From Campanula takesimana (lineage: Eukaryota; Streptophyta; Magnoliopsida; Asterales; Campanulaceae), in assembly GCA_026119855.1 (NCBI GenBank), contig JAOWBW010001463.1:62001-126000 (forward strand): a DNA stretch of 64,000 nt, read 5' to 3'. The notes beneath the pieces were generated by a model that worked only from the letters and a program-made list of their open reading frames with translations, searched no databases and was not told the origin of the DNA. The translations under genes were made by a program, and so were the position numbers. This document shows positions 9,813 through 19,687 of the stretch, one piece after another; within the stretch, counting starts at the first letter, position 1; every line of letters starts with the position of its first letter.

Positions 9813-10451
9813 TGTTAGAGCAATAAACAAGACTTGATAAGAAAAGCAAGTAATCACAAGAACACAGATTTGCGTGGTTCACCAACTTGGCTATGTCCAC
9901 GGGGAGGAGAGAGAATATTATTATCAATCTGGAGAAACGATTACAAGATCACACTATTACTGCTGCACGAATTTTAATCACAAAATTCCTAACTGTGCAA
10001 CTGTAGAATTACAGATCTCTCTGAGCACTCTAATAATCTGTCTATGACAATCTGAGGTGTTATTTTGATCTAAACTAGTAGCCTCTATTTTTACCACTCA
10101 AAGTCTATCTCAAAATCTGGTAGGAACTTGGAATCCAAGTGCAAAATGGACTTGAAACCTTTCCTTCTGCGAATCTAGAACTGCTGCAAATTTCTGGTCC
10201 GAATTGCTCTTCGTTCGGCCGAGTCTTGAGCATGGTTCGGCCGAACCCATGCCTTGACTCGACCGAATCCCTTCCTTAGCACGTCCGAACCTCTGCTGCT
10301 TCCAAAAACCTCTTTTCCGATTTGTCTGGTTCGGCCGAGTCCTTCCCTAGGTTCGGCCGAACCCTTGTCTGCTCCGTCTCGGAATTACGAAATCTTTGTG
10401 TTGCTTAATCCTTTAACTCGGTGTCCCAAATTCAAAGGCATTAATCCAACA
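9813..10451 (-). repeat. Solo LTR (639 bp) with paired TTCGGCCGAA palindromes
   Basis: The plus strand starts TGTTAGAGC and ends CCAACA, flanked by 5 bp TCTAC duplications (9808-9812, 10452-10456). The other arm of the inverted duplication lacks it, giving the empty site. Orientation minus, inferred from the ACACAGATTTGCGTGGTTC block near the low-coordinate end, which read on the minus strand resembles a copia R/U5. GTTCGGCCGAAC-like dyads start at 10213, 10235, 10257, 10279, 10329 and 10351: steps of 22, 22, 22, 50, 22. Confidence 0.85.
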
Positions 10452-10646
10452 TCTACTGTATCATAAATTTTAAAGCTAGATCCTATTCTGCATGGGTCAA
10501 AGAAATACATGCATCTCCTCATTAAGAAAAGCTTGCCTCATCAAAAGTGACTCTTAGTTTAAGATATGAATAATATGATATCATTCAATATGAGTCAAAA
10601 GCAACATTAAGATTTGAGAATAATATGATAACATTCAATATAAATA

Positions 10647-10878
10647 CTCTCAGTATCCCGGAATAAATGTCACATGTGGTCAATGAAGTTGAATTTTGAC
10701 CAAAAAGTTACAAAAAACTGAGCATTATTTTTTACTATTTTCGAAATGGTTATTGATACATCAATAGAAACATTATTCGTAACATTTCAACAAAGATAAA
10801 TAATTTTGCATTAAAAATTGGTCAAAGTTTAACTTAGTTGACCATATGTGCCATTTATTCAAGGAAGGACAGAGGTAG
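10647..10878. mobile_element. Stowaway-type MITE in the left arm
   Basis: Left end CTCTCAGTATCCCGGAATAA, right end the near inverse ending GGACAGAGGTAG, TA at 10645-10646 and 10879-10880; 232 bp. The right arm of the inverted duplication carries a different MITE at the homologous TA. Confidence 0.75.
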
Positions 10879-10982
10879 TAATATTTATAGATACATAGCA
10901 TACAAAACACAAAAAAAAGAAAAGAAAAATAACTGTGCCAAAGCTATGCAAATGAAAATGTTCAAAGTAAACTCAATAGACT

Positions 10983-10988
10983 TTTATT
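10983..10988 (-). terminator. Candidate polyadenylation signal of the sulfotransferase
   Basis: The minus strand reads AATAAA, 34 bases past the stop codon of the sulfotransferase gene. Position and sequence fit a plant near-upstream element; cleavage site not determinable. Confidence 0.5.
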
Positions 10989-11021
10989 ATTTTAAGCTAC
11001 CTTACTAACTTCTTGCAAATA

Positions 11022-12041
11022 TTAAGTCACAGGCTTTAAAGATAGGCTTGAACCATACAACTTTTCCTCCATGATTTTGGATAGCCTTTCTGCCATCTCT
11101 TGATTTAGAAGATTAACCCAATCACCCACTTCACCTTTCCTAAACAAATGTTTATTATCAAAGCCTGCAATAGATTTTCCCTTTTGATTCACTTCCAATC
11201 CTTTTAACTCTTCAAAACTGCATAACTTTGCTAAATCTTGAACAAGCCCTTCACGTTCTTCCTCTAAGGTAAAACCGTGCCCCAAAAACTGCGCCAATCG
11301 CTTCAAGTGAGAACATATATCCTCCTTCATGTCTTCGTACTTTAAAAACAACACTTTATCAGGATCTTGAATGCTTTCGTTCCAATATCCTAACATATGG
11401 TTCCAATATGGACCAAACCCTATCATCCCTCTGCAGTACATATCAAAGGCTTCATCGAGTGACAATGCGTTCATATCTTTGTGTTTGGTAATGAAATGCC
11501 AAACTGAAGTGAAGGTGTCGTATGGGTTCCTGCAGATGTACACGATCTTACAGTTTAATATGGTAACAGAGCCAGGTAACGACTTGAAAGGCACGTGGGT
11601 CCCGAATATCCTAGGGGAAGGCAAATCTTCAAGCTCTGGTATTTGGTTGTTGGCATAGAGCTTGTACTCTAGGAAAGGTACAACGTCATGAGGATTGGAG
11701 GTGAACAATGGATGATGACAATGGTTGTTTTGATCAACGGGAAAGCGTTTACGATTGATGATTGAAAAGACAAGTGCTTTTAGCCAGGTGGTTCCGGATT
11801 TTGGTACAGTAGCAAGCAAGATATCAGATTCGCGTGCTTGAAAGTGTTTCTGCATAGCGGTTATCGCTTGAATCTCCTTAGGCTGACACCAAAAACCTTG
11901 GAATAGGTAGAGATGACTAGTTCTCCATCCCCTCTCTTTGGGAAGAGAAGCCAATAATTGTTTATATTTTTGTGCTTCTTCTTCTTCTTCTTCATGTTGT
12001 ATGTAGCTTGAGCCATTTTTGATAAGGTGGGCGACACCCAT
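11022..12041 (-). CDS. Cytosolic sulfotransferase (plant SOT family), intronless
   Basis: Transfers a sulfonate group from PAPS to a hydroxyl acceptor (flavonoid, steroid, hormone or glucosinolate precursor in this family; the acceptor cannot be read from sequence); cytosolic, with no signal peptide. Motifs, numbered from the upstream ATG at 12098: PAPS loop PKSGTTWLKAL (99-109), FGTHVPF with the catalytic His (168), 3'-phosphate site IVYICRNPYDTFTSVWHF (Arg190, Ser198), and C-terminal FRKGEVGDWVNLL (319-331). I choose Met20 (12041) as start: the 19 preceding codons come from an A-rich leader (plus-strand T-run 12051-12071, giving six Lys), and MGVAHLIKNG starts ordinary sequence. The product is 339 aa, normal for the family and apparently intact. 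It is the only convincing host gene here. The inverted arms on both sides suggest a local rearrangement. Confidence 0.93.
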   Translation of the reverse strand: MGVAHLIKNGSSYIQHEEEEEEAQKYKQLLASLPKERGWRTSHLYLFQGFWCQPKEIQAITAMQKHFQARESDILLATVPKSGTTWLKALVFSIINRKRFPVDQNNHCHHPLFTSNPHDVVPFLEYKLYANNQIPELEDLPSPRIFGTHVPFKSLPGSVTILNCKIVYICRNPYDTFTSVWHFITKHKDMNALSLDEAFDMYCRGMIGFGPYWNHMLGYWNESIQDPDKVLFLKYEDMKEDICSHLKRLAQFLGHGFTLEEEREGLVQDLAKLCSFEELKGLEVNQKGKSIAGFDNKHLFRKGEVGDWVNLLNQEMAERLSKIMEEKLYGSSLSLKPVT

Positions 12042-12116
12042 TTTTAAGTGTATTTTTTTTTTTTTTTTTTTGGGTGATTGTAACAAATTGTGGTGCAAAT
12101 TTGGTAATCAGTGTTC

Positions 12117-12128
12117 ATATATTTATAT
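12117..12128 (-). promoter_or_regulatory. Candidate TATA box of the sulfotransferase
   Basis: The minus strand reads ATATAAATATAT about 75-85 bases upstream of the chosen ATG (12041). The spacing allows a 40-55 base 5' leader that contains the A-rich tract. Confidence 0.5.
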
Positions 12129-12542
12129 GCAAGAAAAAGTAAGGTTCTCATGCTATGCTCACATTACATGTTTTAAACATGCGTTTCAAAGTTCACATGT
12201 TTCCATTAAACATCTCTTTCAAAGTTTGACATGTGTGCCTTAATGAACTGATGTTTGCTTTTTACATTTACTTTCCTATTGAATTTACGAAATTATAATT
12301 ATTATATTTTGAAATATTTAATTAATGTTTAATTTAAACTTGTTATCAACATTTTTTAAATAATTTTATCAAGATAATTATCTCATTTTTTTATTATAAA
12401 AAATCTATTGAATGTATTTTTTTTGTTTTTGAAAAGAATTCAATTTAAACAGTGCAGTTGAAAAATAGCAATCTGACTAGTTGAACAATCCAAACTAGTC
12501 AAACACAGATTGAAGGCCTCTTGATTGGGTTTGGAGGGCTAT
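12129..12542. other. Upstream region of the sulfotransferase, no further gene
   Basis: AT-rich. Bases 12160-12236 contain imperfect copies of an ACATG-TTAAACAT/TTTCAAAGTT block. No recognised reading frame. Confidence 0.5.
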
Positions 12543-12778
12543 GAATATTTTTTATTTGTGTTTGGCATGCTGTGTATCTATAAATATTACTCCCTCCCTC
12601 GGTCTTAAAATTATCTTCTCATTTGCCATTTTTCATTGTCCCAAAAAGTTTTTCTCATTTCTACAATTTAGGCTTAAATGCTTAATGTGCATAAACAAAA
12701 CATAGCTAGTGAAACAAGTGTTCATATCCTTAAAAAGTTTGACACTAGTGAAGCAAGTGTTCATATCCTTAAAAAGTT

Positions 12779-13467
12779 GGGTTGGCCTCTCGTAAAACGC
12801 TTTTTACCAAGTGATTAGGAAAAACGTGTTTTGCAAAAACGGCGCGATTTGTTGGAAAAAACTTCAAATGACAATTTGAAGGCCTAAACGATGTCTTTTG
12901 GCGATTTTAAACACGGAATTAGGGGGCAAAGCCCATGACTTCTGTTTCTCTTCAAATTTCCTTTCAAACATCTAGATATCAATTTCAAATGTTCTGGCTA
13001 TCCAATTCAAAAGTTCTGGCTATCAGTCTCAAAGGTTCTTTTCAGCTTTAAAGGTTCTTTCAAAATGCTCTCTGGCTATAAAAAACACTACAACTGGCTA
13101 TCAAAAATACTAGAACTAACACTAAAAATACACTCTCACTTGCACTAAAAAAATCATTTTTTTTTAGTTTTATTTTTTAATTTTTTTTCTCACTTGCACA
13201 ATAAAAAACACTATCCAGAAACCTTTATTATTTCTATACAGAACCTCTTAACTTGATACCCAGAAGGTTTGTTGGTCATGTCTTTGTTTAAAATATCATT
13301 AAAATCATATCCAGAGTGCTTTATTATTGATGTCCAGAACCTTTTTGAGGTTTATATCCATAATTTTTTAAAAAGGTTTTGCATATTTACAAAAATGCCA
13401 CCGCACTTTATTAAAAACACGTTTTTCCTGGTCATCTTGTAAAACGCGTTTTACCCAAGATTTTGGC
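12779..13467. mobile_element. MULE-like non-autonomous element (689 bp)
   Basis: Flanked by 9 bp direct repeats TAAAAAGTT (12770-12778, 13468-13476), the Mutator-type length. The ends are imperfect inverted repeats sharing a GTAAAACGC block, then AGGAAAAACGTG (left near 12792-12835; right near 13408-13455, inverted). The interior is AT-rich with repeated TCTGGCTAT and AAGGTTCT; non-coding. The same 9-mer also occurs in the host MITE repeat, so the duplication could partly be pre-existing. Confidence 0.6.
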
Positions 13468-13493
13468 TAAAAAGTTTGACACTAGCAAGTGTT

Positions 13494-13996
13494 TGTTAGG
13501 ATTGGAGTCCTAAACTATGAGGAAGAAAAGGAGAGGGGAAGTTGGTGGAGATCAAAAAGGGTTCAAACCGGAGGAGGAGTTCCTGGCGGAGGAGCAGGCG
13601 GGCGCTTGCCCTGGACCAGGCGGGCGCTCAAGTGGACAGTGAGTGATCCGCCTGGGGGAAATTAATTCAAGCGGGCGCTTGCCTAGACCCAAGCGGGCGC
13701 TTGGTACGCGGCTGGGCTGATTTGTTTCCTATTTTGACACAATCTCTTCTTAATTTGATTTAGATCCTCCTTGTACTGCTATATAAGTATAGACACGACA
13801 TAGAACACATTGTAGCAACATATTAGAAGGTGTCTAATAATATATTGACTTGGCAATTTCCCCCGGACGTAGTTCATGTGTTGAACGAACCGGGTAAACA
13901 ATTCTTGTGTTCTTGTGTGTGTGATTCTCTCATATTGTGCTTGTGAGTTTGTGTTCTTGATCTAGATTGCAACGGGGTACCACTAAATTCCCAACA
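13494..13996 (+). repeat. 5' LTR with GC-rich palindrome pairs
   Basis: TGTTAGGA...CCCAACA, 503 bp. CARGCGGGCGCYTG-like dyads start at 13595, 13617, 13668 and 13690 (22 bp within pairs, 73 bp between pairs). A TATA box (CTATATAAG) lies at about 13781-13789. Confidence 0.92.
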
Positions 13997-14089
13997 ACTG
14001 GTATCAAGAGCTTTGGTTAGGAGGATTCAAAGTTTCATTAGTTGATTAATTTTGAATCACGTTCTTGGGGACTTTGTGAAGCAATCAAA

Positions 14090-15367
14090 ATGAAGAACTC
14101 AATCGAGAAATTCAACGGTGTGAATTTCACGTTTTTGAGGACAAGGGTTGAAGATTACCTTTATTATAAGGATCTTCATAAACCCTTAGGTGAGAAACCC
14201 GAATACATGTCAAAAGGGGATTGGGAGACGTTAGATCGGAAGGCGTTAGGAGCGGAGAGGAGCGCTCTAACCGACGACGTTGCACGGAACGCGATGGAGG
14301 CCAAGACAACGGTGGGGTTGCTACAGATGCTGTCAGACATATATGAGAAGCCGTCTAATATCAATAAGGTGCATTTGATAAAGAGGTTTGCGAATGCGAA
14401 GATGTCGGAGGGGCAGACAGCAGCGAGTCATATCGGCAGTTTCAAAGGTATGGTGGACCAATTAAAAATTGTTGATATTACTTTCTCCGATGAAGTGTTA
14501 GCATGTTTTCTACTAAAATCATTGCCAGATAGTTGGGAGGTAACTGTCACAACGATTAGTACGTCGAAAACACCATTGGCGTATACGGAAGTTAGAGATC
14601 TCATCCTTCAAGAGGGGTTGAGAAGGAAAGAGAAAAGGGGAGAATCGTCCGTAGATGGGGCTGCACTTAGGGTAGAGAGAACAAGGGGAAGGGGAGGACC
14701 GAAAAAGGGGAAAAAGCCGGTCAAGTGCTTCAATTGTGGCACGATGGGTCATATCAGTTATGACTGTCCGAAGAAGGATGGTGATGCACACGTGGTGGAT
14801 GATGGAGATGTATTAATCCTTGGAGAGGAGCAGTCAGGTGAAGATTGGGTTTTAGATTCTGGAGCTTCTTATCATGCTAGTGGGGATGCAGAAACAATGG
14901 AGCGGTATAAAACTGGAGATTTTGGGGTTGTCTATCTTGGTGATGATCAACCATTGAAGATCAAAGGTAAAGGGGATGTGTTGATGAAGACACCTAACAG
15001 GGCTGTTTTACAATTGCACGATGTGATGCATGTTTCGGACTTGAGGAGGAGGGTGATTTCTGTGGGACAACTTGATGATGAAGGGTATGGTGTGACCTTC
15101 ATGGGTGGGTCTTGGGAAATCACAAAAGGAGCTAAGGTGATAGCTCATGGGGTCAAGGAGAAGATGTTGTACTCTACCTACAATGTCGATGTTCGCTCCG
15201 GTGGGAGCAAGAGGCTAAAGAACCGGCCTATTGGTGTAGAAAGGAGAGACATCAAGAAACGGTATGTTAGGGGGGGGAGGGACACAAAGTTGATCAACGC
15301 GGTGTGGAAGTCCAAGTGCCCTAACAGAGAGCGTGTTCAGACCAAGAGAAGACGATGCAAGAAATAA
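14090..15367 (+). CDS. Copia gag-protease polyprotein, intact, no pol
   Basis: The frame is open from 14042, but MKNSIEKFNGVNF (ATG 14090) matches the usual gag start, so I choose that ATG. Numbered from 14042: UBN2-type gag about 17-190; basic RRKEKRG and TRGRGGPKKGKK linker; CCHC knuckle CFNCGTMGHISYDC at 229-242 (CX2CX4HX4C); aspartic protease WVLDSGASYH, with active DSGA at 272-275, to about 390. The sequence turns basic and ends at 15367, without GAG-pre-integrase. No frameshift was found. An intact gag-protease frame without pol suggests selection for making virus-like particles or a recent origin by deletion. Bases 15368-15601 hold only a 3' tail. Confidence 0.88.
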   Translation: MKNSIEKFNGVNFTFLRTRVEDYLYYKDLHKPLGEKPEYMSKGDWETLDRKALGAERSALTDDVARNAMEAKTTVGLLQMLSDIYEKPSNINKVHLIKRFANAKMSEGQTAASHIGSFKGMVDQLKIVDITFSDEVLACFLLKSLPDSWEVTVTTISTSKTPLAYTEVRDLILQEGLRRKEKRGESSVDGAALRVERTRGRGGPKKGKKPVKCFNCGTMGHISYDCPKKDGDAHVVDDGDVLILGEEQSGEDWVLDSGASYHASGDAETMERYKTGDFGVVYLGDDQPLKIKGKGDVLMKTPNRAVLQLHDVMHVSDLRRRVISVGQLDDEGYGVTFMGGSWEITKGAKVIAHGVKEKMLYSTYNVDVRSGGSKRLKNRPIGVERRDIKKRYVRGGRDTKLINAVWKSKCPNRERVQTKRRRCKK

Positions 15368-15601
15368 GGTGTGTCCATGTTTCAAGGGGAAGCATTGCGA
15401 GAAAGGTGGGTCTGGAGGGAGAAGGCGAAGTTAGACTTGCGGAGAGCAATCAAGGTAGAAGCTGATTTGGGGAGGCAAGAACTATCTAACACGGAGAGGT
15501 TGAAACGTCGCTTGGTTTCAAATGTGTTCGAAGGTGTTCATTCCGTGGTGGGAGTTGATGGGTGTTTCTATGCTTATGAGTTTAGTCTCCAGGTGGGAGA
15601 T

Positions 15602-16111
15602 TATTAGGATTGGAGTCCTAAACTATGAGGAAGAAAAGGAATCTAAGTCGGGGGAGTTGGTGGAGATCAAAAAGGGTTCAAACCGGAGGAGGAGTTCCTG
15701 GCGGAGGAGCAGGCGGGCGCTTGCCCTGGACCAGGCGGGCGCTCAAGTGGACAGTGAGTGATCCGCCTGGGGGAAATTAATTCAAGCGGGCGCTCGCCTA
15801 GACCCAAGCGGGCGCTTGGTACGCGGCTGGGCTGATTTGTTTTCTATTTTGACACAATCTCTTCTTAATTTGATTTAGATCCTCCTTGTACTGCTATATA
15901 AGCATAGATACGACCTAGAACACATTGTAGCAACATATTAGAAGGTGTTTAATAATATATTGACTTGGCAATTGCCCCCGGACGTAGTTCATGTGTTGAA
16001 CGAACCGGTTAAACAATTCTTGTGTTCTTGTGTGTGTGATTCTCTCATATTGTGCTTGTGGGTTTGTGTTTTTGATCTAGATTGCAACGGAGTACCACTA
16101 AATTCCCAACA
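15602..16111 (+). repeat. 3' LTR of the gag-protease element
   Basis: 510 bp; starts TATTAGGA (first G of TGTTAGGA mutated to A) and ends CCCAACA. Palindromes start at 15710, 15732, 15783 and 15805, the same 22/51/22 layout as the 5' LTR. A 6-8 bp indel near 15642 (TCTAAGTC block) separates the two LTRs. Confidence 0.9.
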
Positions 16112-16614
16112 GTGTTTGTATCCTTAAAAAGTTTGAATAGTCAAACGCAAAGATCATTTTGAGACGGAAGGAGTATTTATATTGAATGTTATGATATTAT
16201 TCTCAAATATTAATGTTGCTTTTGGCTCATATTGAATGATATTACATTATTCATATCTTAAACTAAGAGTCACTTTTGATGAGGCAAGCTTTTCTTAATG
16301 ATGAGATGCATGTATTTCTTTGACCCGTGCAGAATAGGATCTAGCTTTAAAGTTTATGATATGGTAGATGTTTTGGTAGAAACAACAATGAATTGCTAAA
16401 AAAAGGAAAACTAAGAATGTTTGGTCTATGGAGGGTACTATAGAATATAATTATAAGGATAGAATTAAGTTAGATAGAAATAGGCACAAGATGTAACGAG
16501 GAAAGCCAAAAACTATTTCGCCAGCAGAAAAATTCGGGAGGTTAAGTCTCATTCATTTCCAAAATGTTTATTGATGATTGTTTTTTGTGTAACAAGTAAT
16601 GAGCAATGGAGAAT

Positions 16615-17413
16615 TACAGTAGAGAGGGAGAGAGTGAACTTGTGTACTGAGTGTTTCTCCCAAGCTCTATTTAAATACATAAGAAGATAACAAATTATCC
16701 TAAAATCGTGGGATCCATTCTATCTTTAATGAACTTTTAACTAAGTCCTTGCCTTTGTTGAGATAAGTCTTTTAAGTCTTTTAGTACGTGTTTTTCAATG
16801 GATAAGCTGTAAAAAATATCAATAAAAGTGAATATATATAATTTAGTTACTCATAACTTACTAATCACAAAGATGTACCCATGTTGGCAATAGTCAAGAC
16901 GTCATCTTCTTAAAAATATAGCCCCAACAGTAGAGTATTGAAAATATCCAAAAAAATATATTATAATTAGTCCAATTGATTCACGAATTTTTTCAAGCCA
17001 ATAACTAACAGCTCTAGTCTCCATGGTGGTCGATGTTTCTTTCCATGCAAAAAAATCAGGTTCAGTTTCAATAAGTCATTCATAAATAAATCCGATTTAA
17101 AAAAAAAAAAAAAATTGAAGCAAGAGAGGATGCACATAACACATGTACTATTGTTAATTGATTTTTTTCGTTAATTTATCATATAGCTACTAGAAAGTGA
17201 TAAATGGAAATTGAATGTCATCTCTTCAGTTTTGATTGACCTATTGGCCCACTTTTATGGAAACTTAATCTCAAGGAAATTTTGTTGTATAAATTAAAAT
17301 AGATATCTTTTATTGCTATATTACTTAACTTACACTTGTCATACTCACACACTTAAATTATAGATCTCATTTGCCAACGGTATCCCATTATGATACTCAC
17401 AAGTTCTTTTCTT
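16615..17413. other. AT-rich region, no gene seen
   Basis: No coding frame. Contains a poly(A) run at 17099-17114. Confidence 0.55.
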
Positions 17414-17964
17414 TGTTGGGAGATTTCTCTTAATCCAAGTCAATTTAATGAGTATACAAAACAAAAGCGGATGCGTACGTACCTTAATTCGTTATAATGA
17501 ATAACTTGATGCCTTAATCTCTTGCAAGGATGAATTGAGCTGAAGACATGAATAAGCCTGAGATCGATATTCCAGTTAATCTGTATACTCCGTTTATTAG
17601 TCTCTCTATTGAAGGGATAAGAGAGTTTAGAGTTATATGTTCAATTGGGAGCCCGGCCCCTATATATAATTATAATGCATCAATTAGGAAGAGTCACAAT
17701 CGTTAGGATGAAACGATGAATCTATTTAGTATTTACAAATAAGTCCCTCATCAATTTGTAGATACATATATCCGATTTTACACATTTATATAATAAACTC
17801 TATACTTATGAAAAGTTACTTAAGGCCCAAAACCTTATTGGATGACTTTAATTAGGTTCAAATAACTATATAATAATATGGTCTATGCGATTAGCTCGTA
17901 GTGCATGTCATTATTCTATATTTATCATATATGTAAAATGTATAGTCCATCAAATTTTTCAACA
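17414..17964 (-). repeat. Copia-type LTR (551 bp), minus strand
   Basis: The plus strand reads TGTTGGGAGATTTC...AAATTTTTCAACA. Immediately right, plus 17965-17975 is ATCTCCCACTT, which on the minus strand is the polypurine tract AAGTGGGAGAT preceding TGTTGAAA. It is therefore a 3' LTR of a minus-strand copia element whose body runs to the right and is lost. A TATA-like TATATATAG lies on the minus strand near 17660. Confidence 0.7.
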
Positions 17965-18384
17965 ATCTCCCACTTAGACTAATACTTGTACATAAATATA
18001 ATAATTCAAGTAATCACATATCATATCATAAACATTTTGCATATGCTCATCCGTAGTATGTCATCTTAAACCAATTACATCCACTAGTAAAATTAACATA
18101 AGGATCAAAGGGGCAGTCGTCACATTAATCATAACTAAACCCATCAATGGTCGCATGTATTAATCAACTAAAAGTATAGATGTGTAGAACGGAAATTACA
18201 TTAAATGTGATCCATACATATCTATTTCCAACTGGTCCTACCTTAATTATGAGATCAACCACATATTCAGAGTTCAAAATAACTGAATAAGTGAATAACT
18301 TATTACCCGAAACTGAATTAAAAAGTCAAAAAAAAAATCTGGTTTTCAAAATCTAATCATAAATGCAATTTACGCTTTGAGAAC
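17965..18384. other. Decayed 3' internal region of the minus-strand copia element
   Basis: Follows the polypurine tract. AT-rich, non-coding, blending into unrelated plus-strand copia sequence near 18385. Confidence 0.4.
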
Positions 18385-19174
18385 TAAAGTTTCAGGTTCG
18401 TGGTACTTCGATAGTGGTTGTTCACATCATATGACGAGAACAAAACCGTTATTGAAGGATTATGAATTTATCCAATGAGGATTGGTAACGTATGAAGGTC
18501 GAGGCAATAGAAACATCATTTGTAAAGGAATGTTCCTTGATTCCATGCCTTCAAAAATGTATTGCACGTGGATGGATTGATGATAATCTAATTAACATAA
18601 GCCAATTGTGCGATAACAATTTGTAGGTAGGGTTAATAAAGATACTCGTGAAGTATTTGATAGCACTAACTCTTGTGTTAATGATAGGTACAAGAACAAG
18701 CGATAATTGCTACTTTGTTGGCGTACAACAAGTATGCAATTCAGTCAAGATTGATGACACTATTTTGTGGCATTAAAAGTTGGGACATGCCCATTAGCGA
18801 AACTTGAAGAATATTTTCAAGTTCGAGGCTGTCAAAGGAGTACCTAAACTAAATCTTAAGAATAAAATTGCGTTTGAGGACTTTCTTAAAGGTGAGGAGA
18901 CTCGTGTTGCTCACAATGTTACCCAACACCAGAAGAAACACTTTAAAAAACACATTGTTTTAAGCTTTTGCACATGATGGGTCCAATTGAGGTAGAAAGG
19001 CTAGGAGGTAAGAGGTATATCTACGTAATAGTAGATGATTTTTCTAGGTTTACTTGGGCATACTTCCTAAGAGAAAAACCTAACAGTTTTGATAAATTTA
19101 AACTCTTGCATTTCAAAATCAAAAACATGTTTCACTCACATATTTTTCATATAAAATCCAGTCATATAAAATAA
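18385..19174 (+). pseudogene. Decayed copia protease-integrase fragment
   Basis: SWYFDSGCSHHMTRTKPLL (near 18395-18455) is the copia protease start. Further on, pieces in shifting frames read as GAG-pre-integrase (WHKLGHA-like near 18770; FKGEETR-like near 18890), then an integrase core start LLHMMGPIEVERLGGKRYIYVIVDDFSRFTWAYFL (about 18965-19075) with the first Asp replaced (MMGP instead of the usual MDLMGP). It ends near 19174. Several stops and frameshifts; no LTR was tied to it. Confidence 0.75.
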
Positions 19175-19356
19175 TTTGAAAATTTTTCCTTTTCTACTTT
19201 TACATATAAGACCCAGTCATAATTAAATAGTTGTTATGGAATAGTGAATCTAGTTTATATTAACATGTATTATAATCAAGGGCAAATATGTCAAGTCAAT
19301 AGATAATTTAAATGGGTGTAGTATATTAGTAAATAATGTAGTGAAAAAAGGCTCTC

Positions 19357-19386
<30 letters not shown>
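19175..19386. other. AT-rich spacer ending in a TA microsatellite
   Basis: No gene; about 19366-19388 is alternating TA that runs into the next MITE. Confidence 0.55.
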
Positions 19387-19388
<2 letters not shown>

Positions 19389-19635
19389 CTCCATCCGTCC
19401 CATTCGAATTAGGACAAATTTCCATTTTGGGTGTCCCATTCGAATTAGGACAACCCAAAAATGGAAGTGTTTTACTACCCACATTCACACTCACAACAAC
19501 TTTTCACTCATTATTCTCTACCCCACTTTCTCTCTCCTACTTCACTTTTCATACTCACAACACGTACTCCACTAACACTTTTTTCTTAATCCCCGTGCCC
19601 AAGCCAAAATTCCTAATTCGGATGGGACGGAGGGA

Positions 19636-19636
<1 letters not shown>
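19389..19636. mobile_element. Stowaway-type MITE
   Basis: Left end CTCCATCCGTCCCATTCGAA, right end TTCGGATGGGACGGAGGGAG, TA both sides, 248 bp. Both flanks are TA microsatellites, so the exact duplication cannot be told from the array. Confidence 0.85.

Positions 19637-19687
<51 letters not shown>

Larger units (their letters stand above)
9553..10925 (+). repeat. Left arm of a large inverted duplication
   Basis: Outside its two insertions (solo LTR 9813-10451, MITE 10647-10878) this arm matches the reverse complement of 16173-16614 and 12543-12587. Shared blocks include the region around GGCTTTCCTCGTTACATC, GCCTCATCAAAAGTGACTCT, and ATATTTATAGATACA beyond the MITE. Divergence is moderate. 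It also holds GAGGTTTTATGCCGGC and GGCTTTCCTCGTTA, shared with the LTR at 57564-58398, suggesting an ancient LTR fragment in the arm. Confidence 0.75.
13494..16111 (+). mobile_element. Non-autonomous copia element, gag-protease only (2618 bp)
   Basis: LTRs at 13494-13996 and 15602-16111, a 5 bp target duplication GTGTT (13489-13493, 16112-16116), primer site TGGTATCAAGAGC (13999-14011) and polypurine tract (AGGTGGGAGA, about 15591-15600). Only a gag-protease frame lies between the LTRs; integrase, RT and RNase H are absent. Movement would need enzymes in trans. Confidence 0.92.
12590..16173. mobile_element. Stowaway-type MITE carrying two later insertions
   Basis: Left end CTCCCTCCCTCGGTCTTAAA after TA (12588-12589); right end TTTTGAGACGGAAGGAG before TA (16174-16175). 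The original element is only about 275 bp (12590-12778 plus 13477-13493 and 16112-16173). Its body has about three tandem copies of a unit near 39 bp containing GTGTTCATATCCTTAAAAAG. A MULE-like MITE and a gag-protease LTR element sit inside. Confidence 0.75.
12543..16614 (-). repeat. Right arm of the inverted duplication (with insertions)
   Basis: The reverse complement of 16173-16614 matches 9553-9812 plus 10457-10646, and that of 12543-12587 matches 10881-10925. Between lie the MITE 12590-16173 and its passengers. The ancestral arm is only about 490 bp; the rest is inserted. Confidence 0.75.

Noticed and set aside
12042..12098. Upstream ATG of the sulfotransferase (adds 19 residues)
   Set aside because: The extension is encoded by an A-rich leader giving a Lys run; the second ATG gives a normal family N-terminus.
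13595..13703. GC-rich dyads as a CRISPR-like repeat array
   Set aside because: Plant LTR context, only four dyads, non-unique spacers conserved between the two LTRs.
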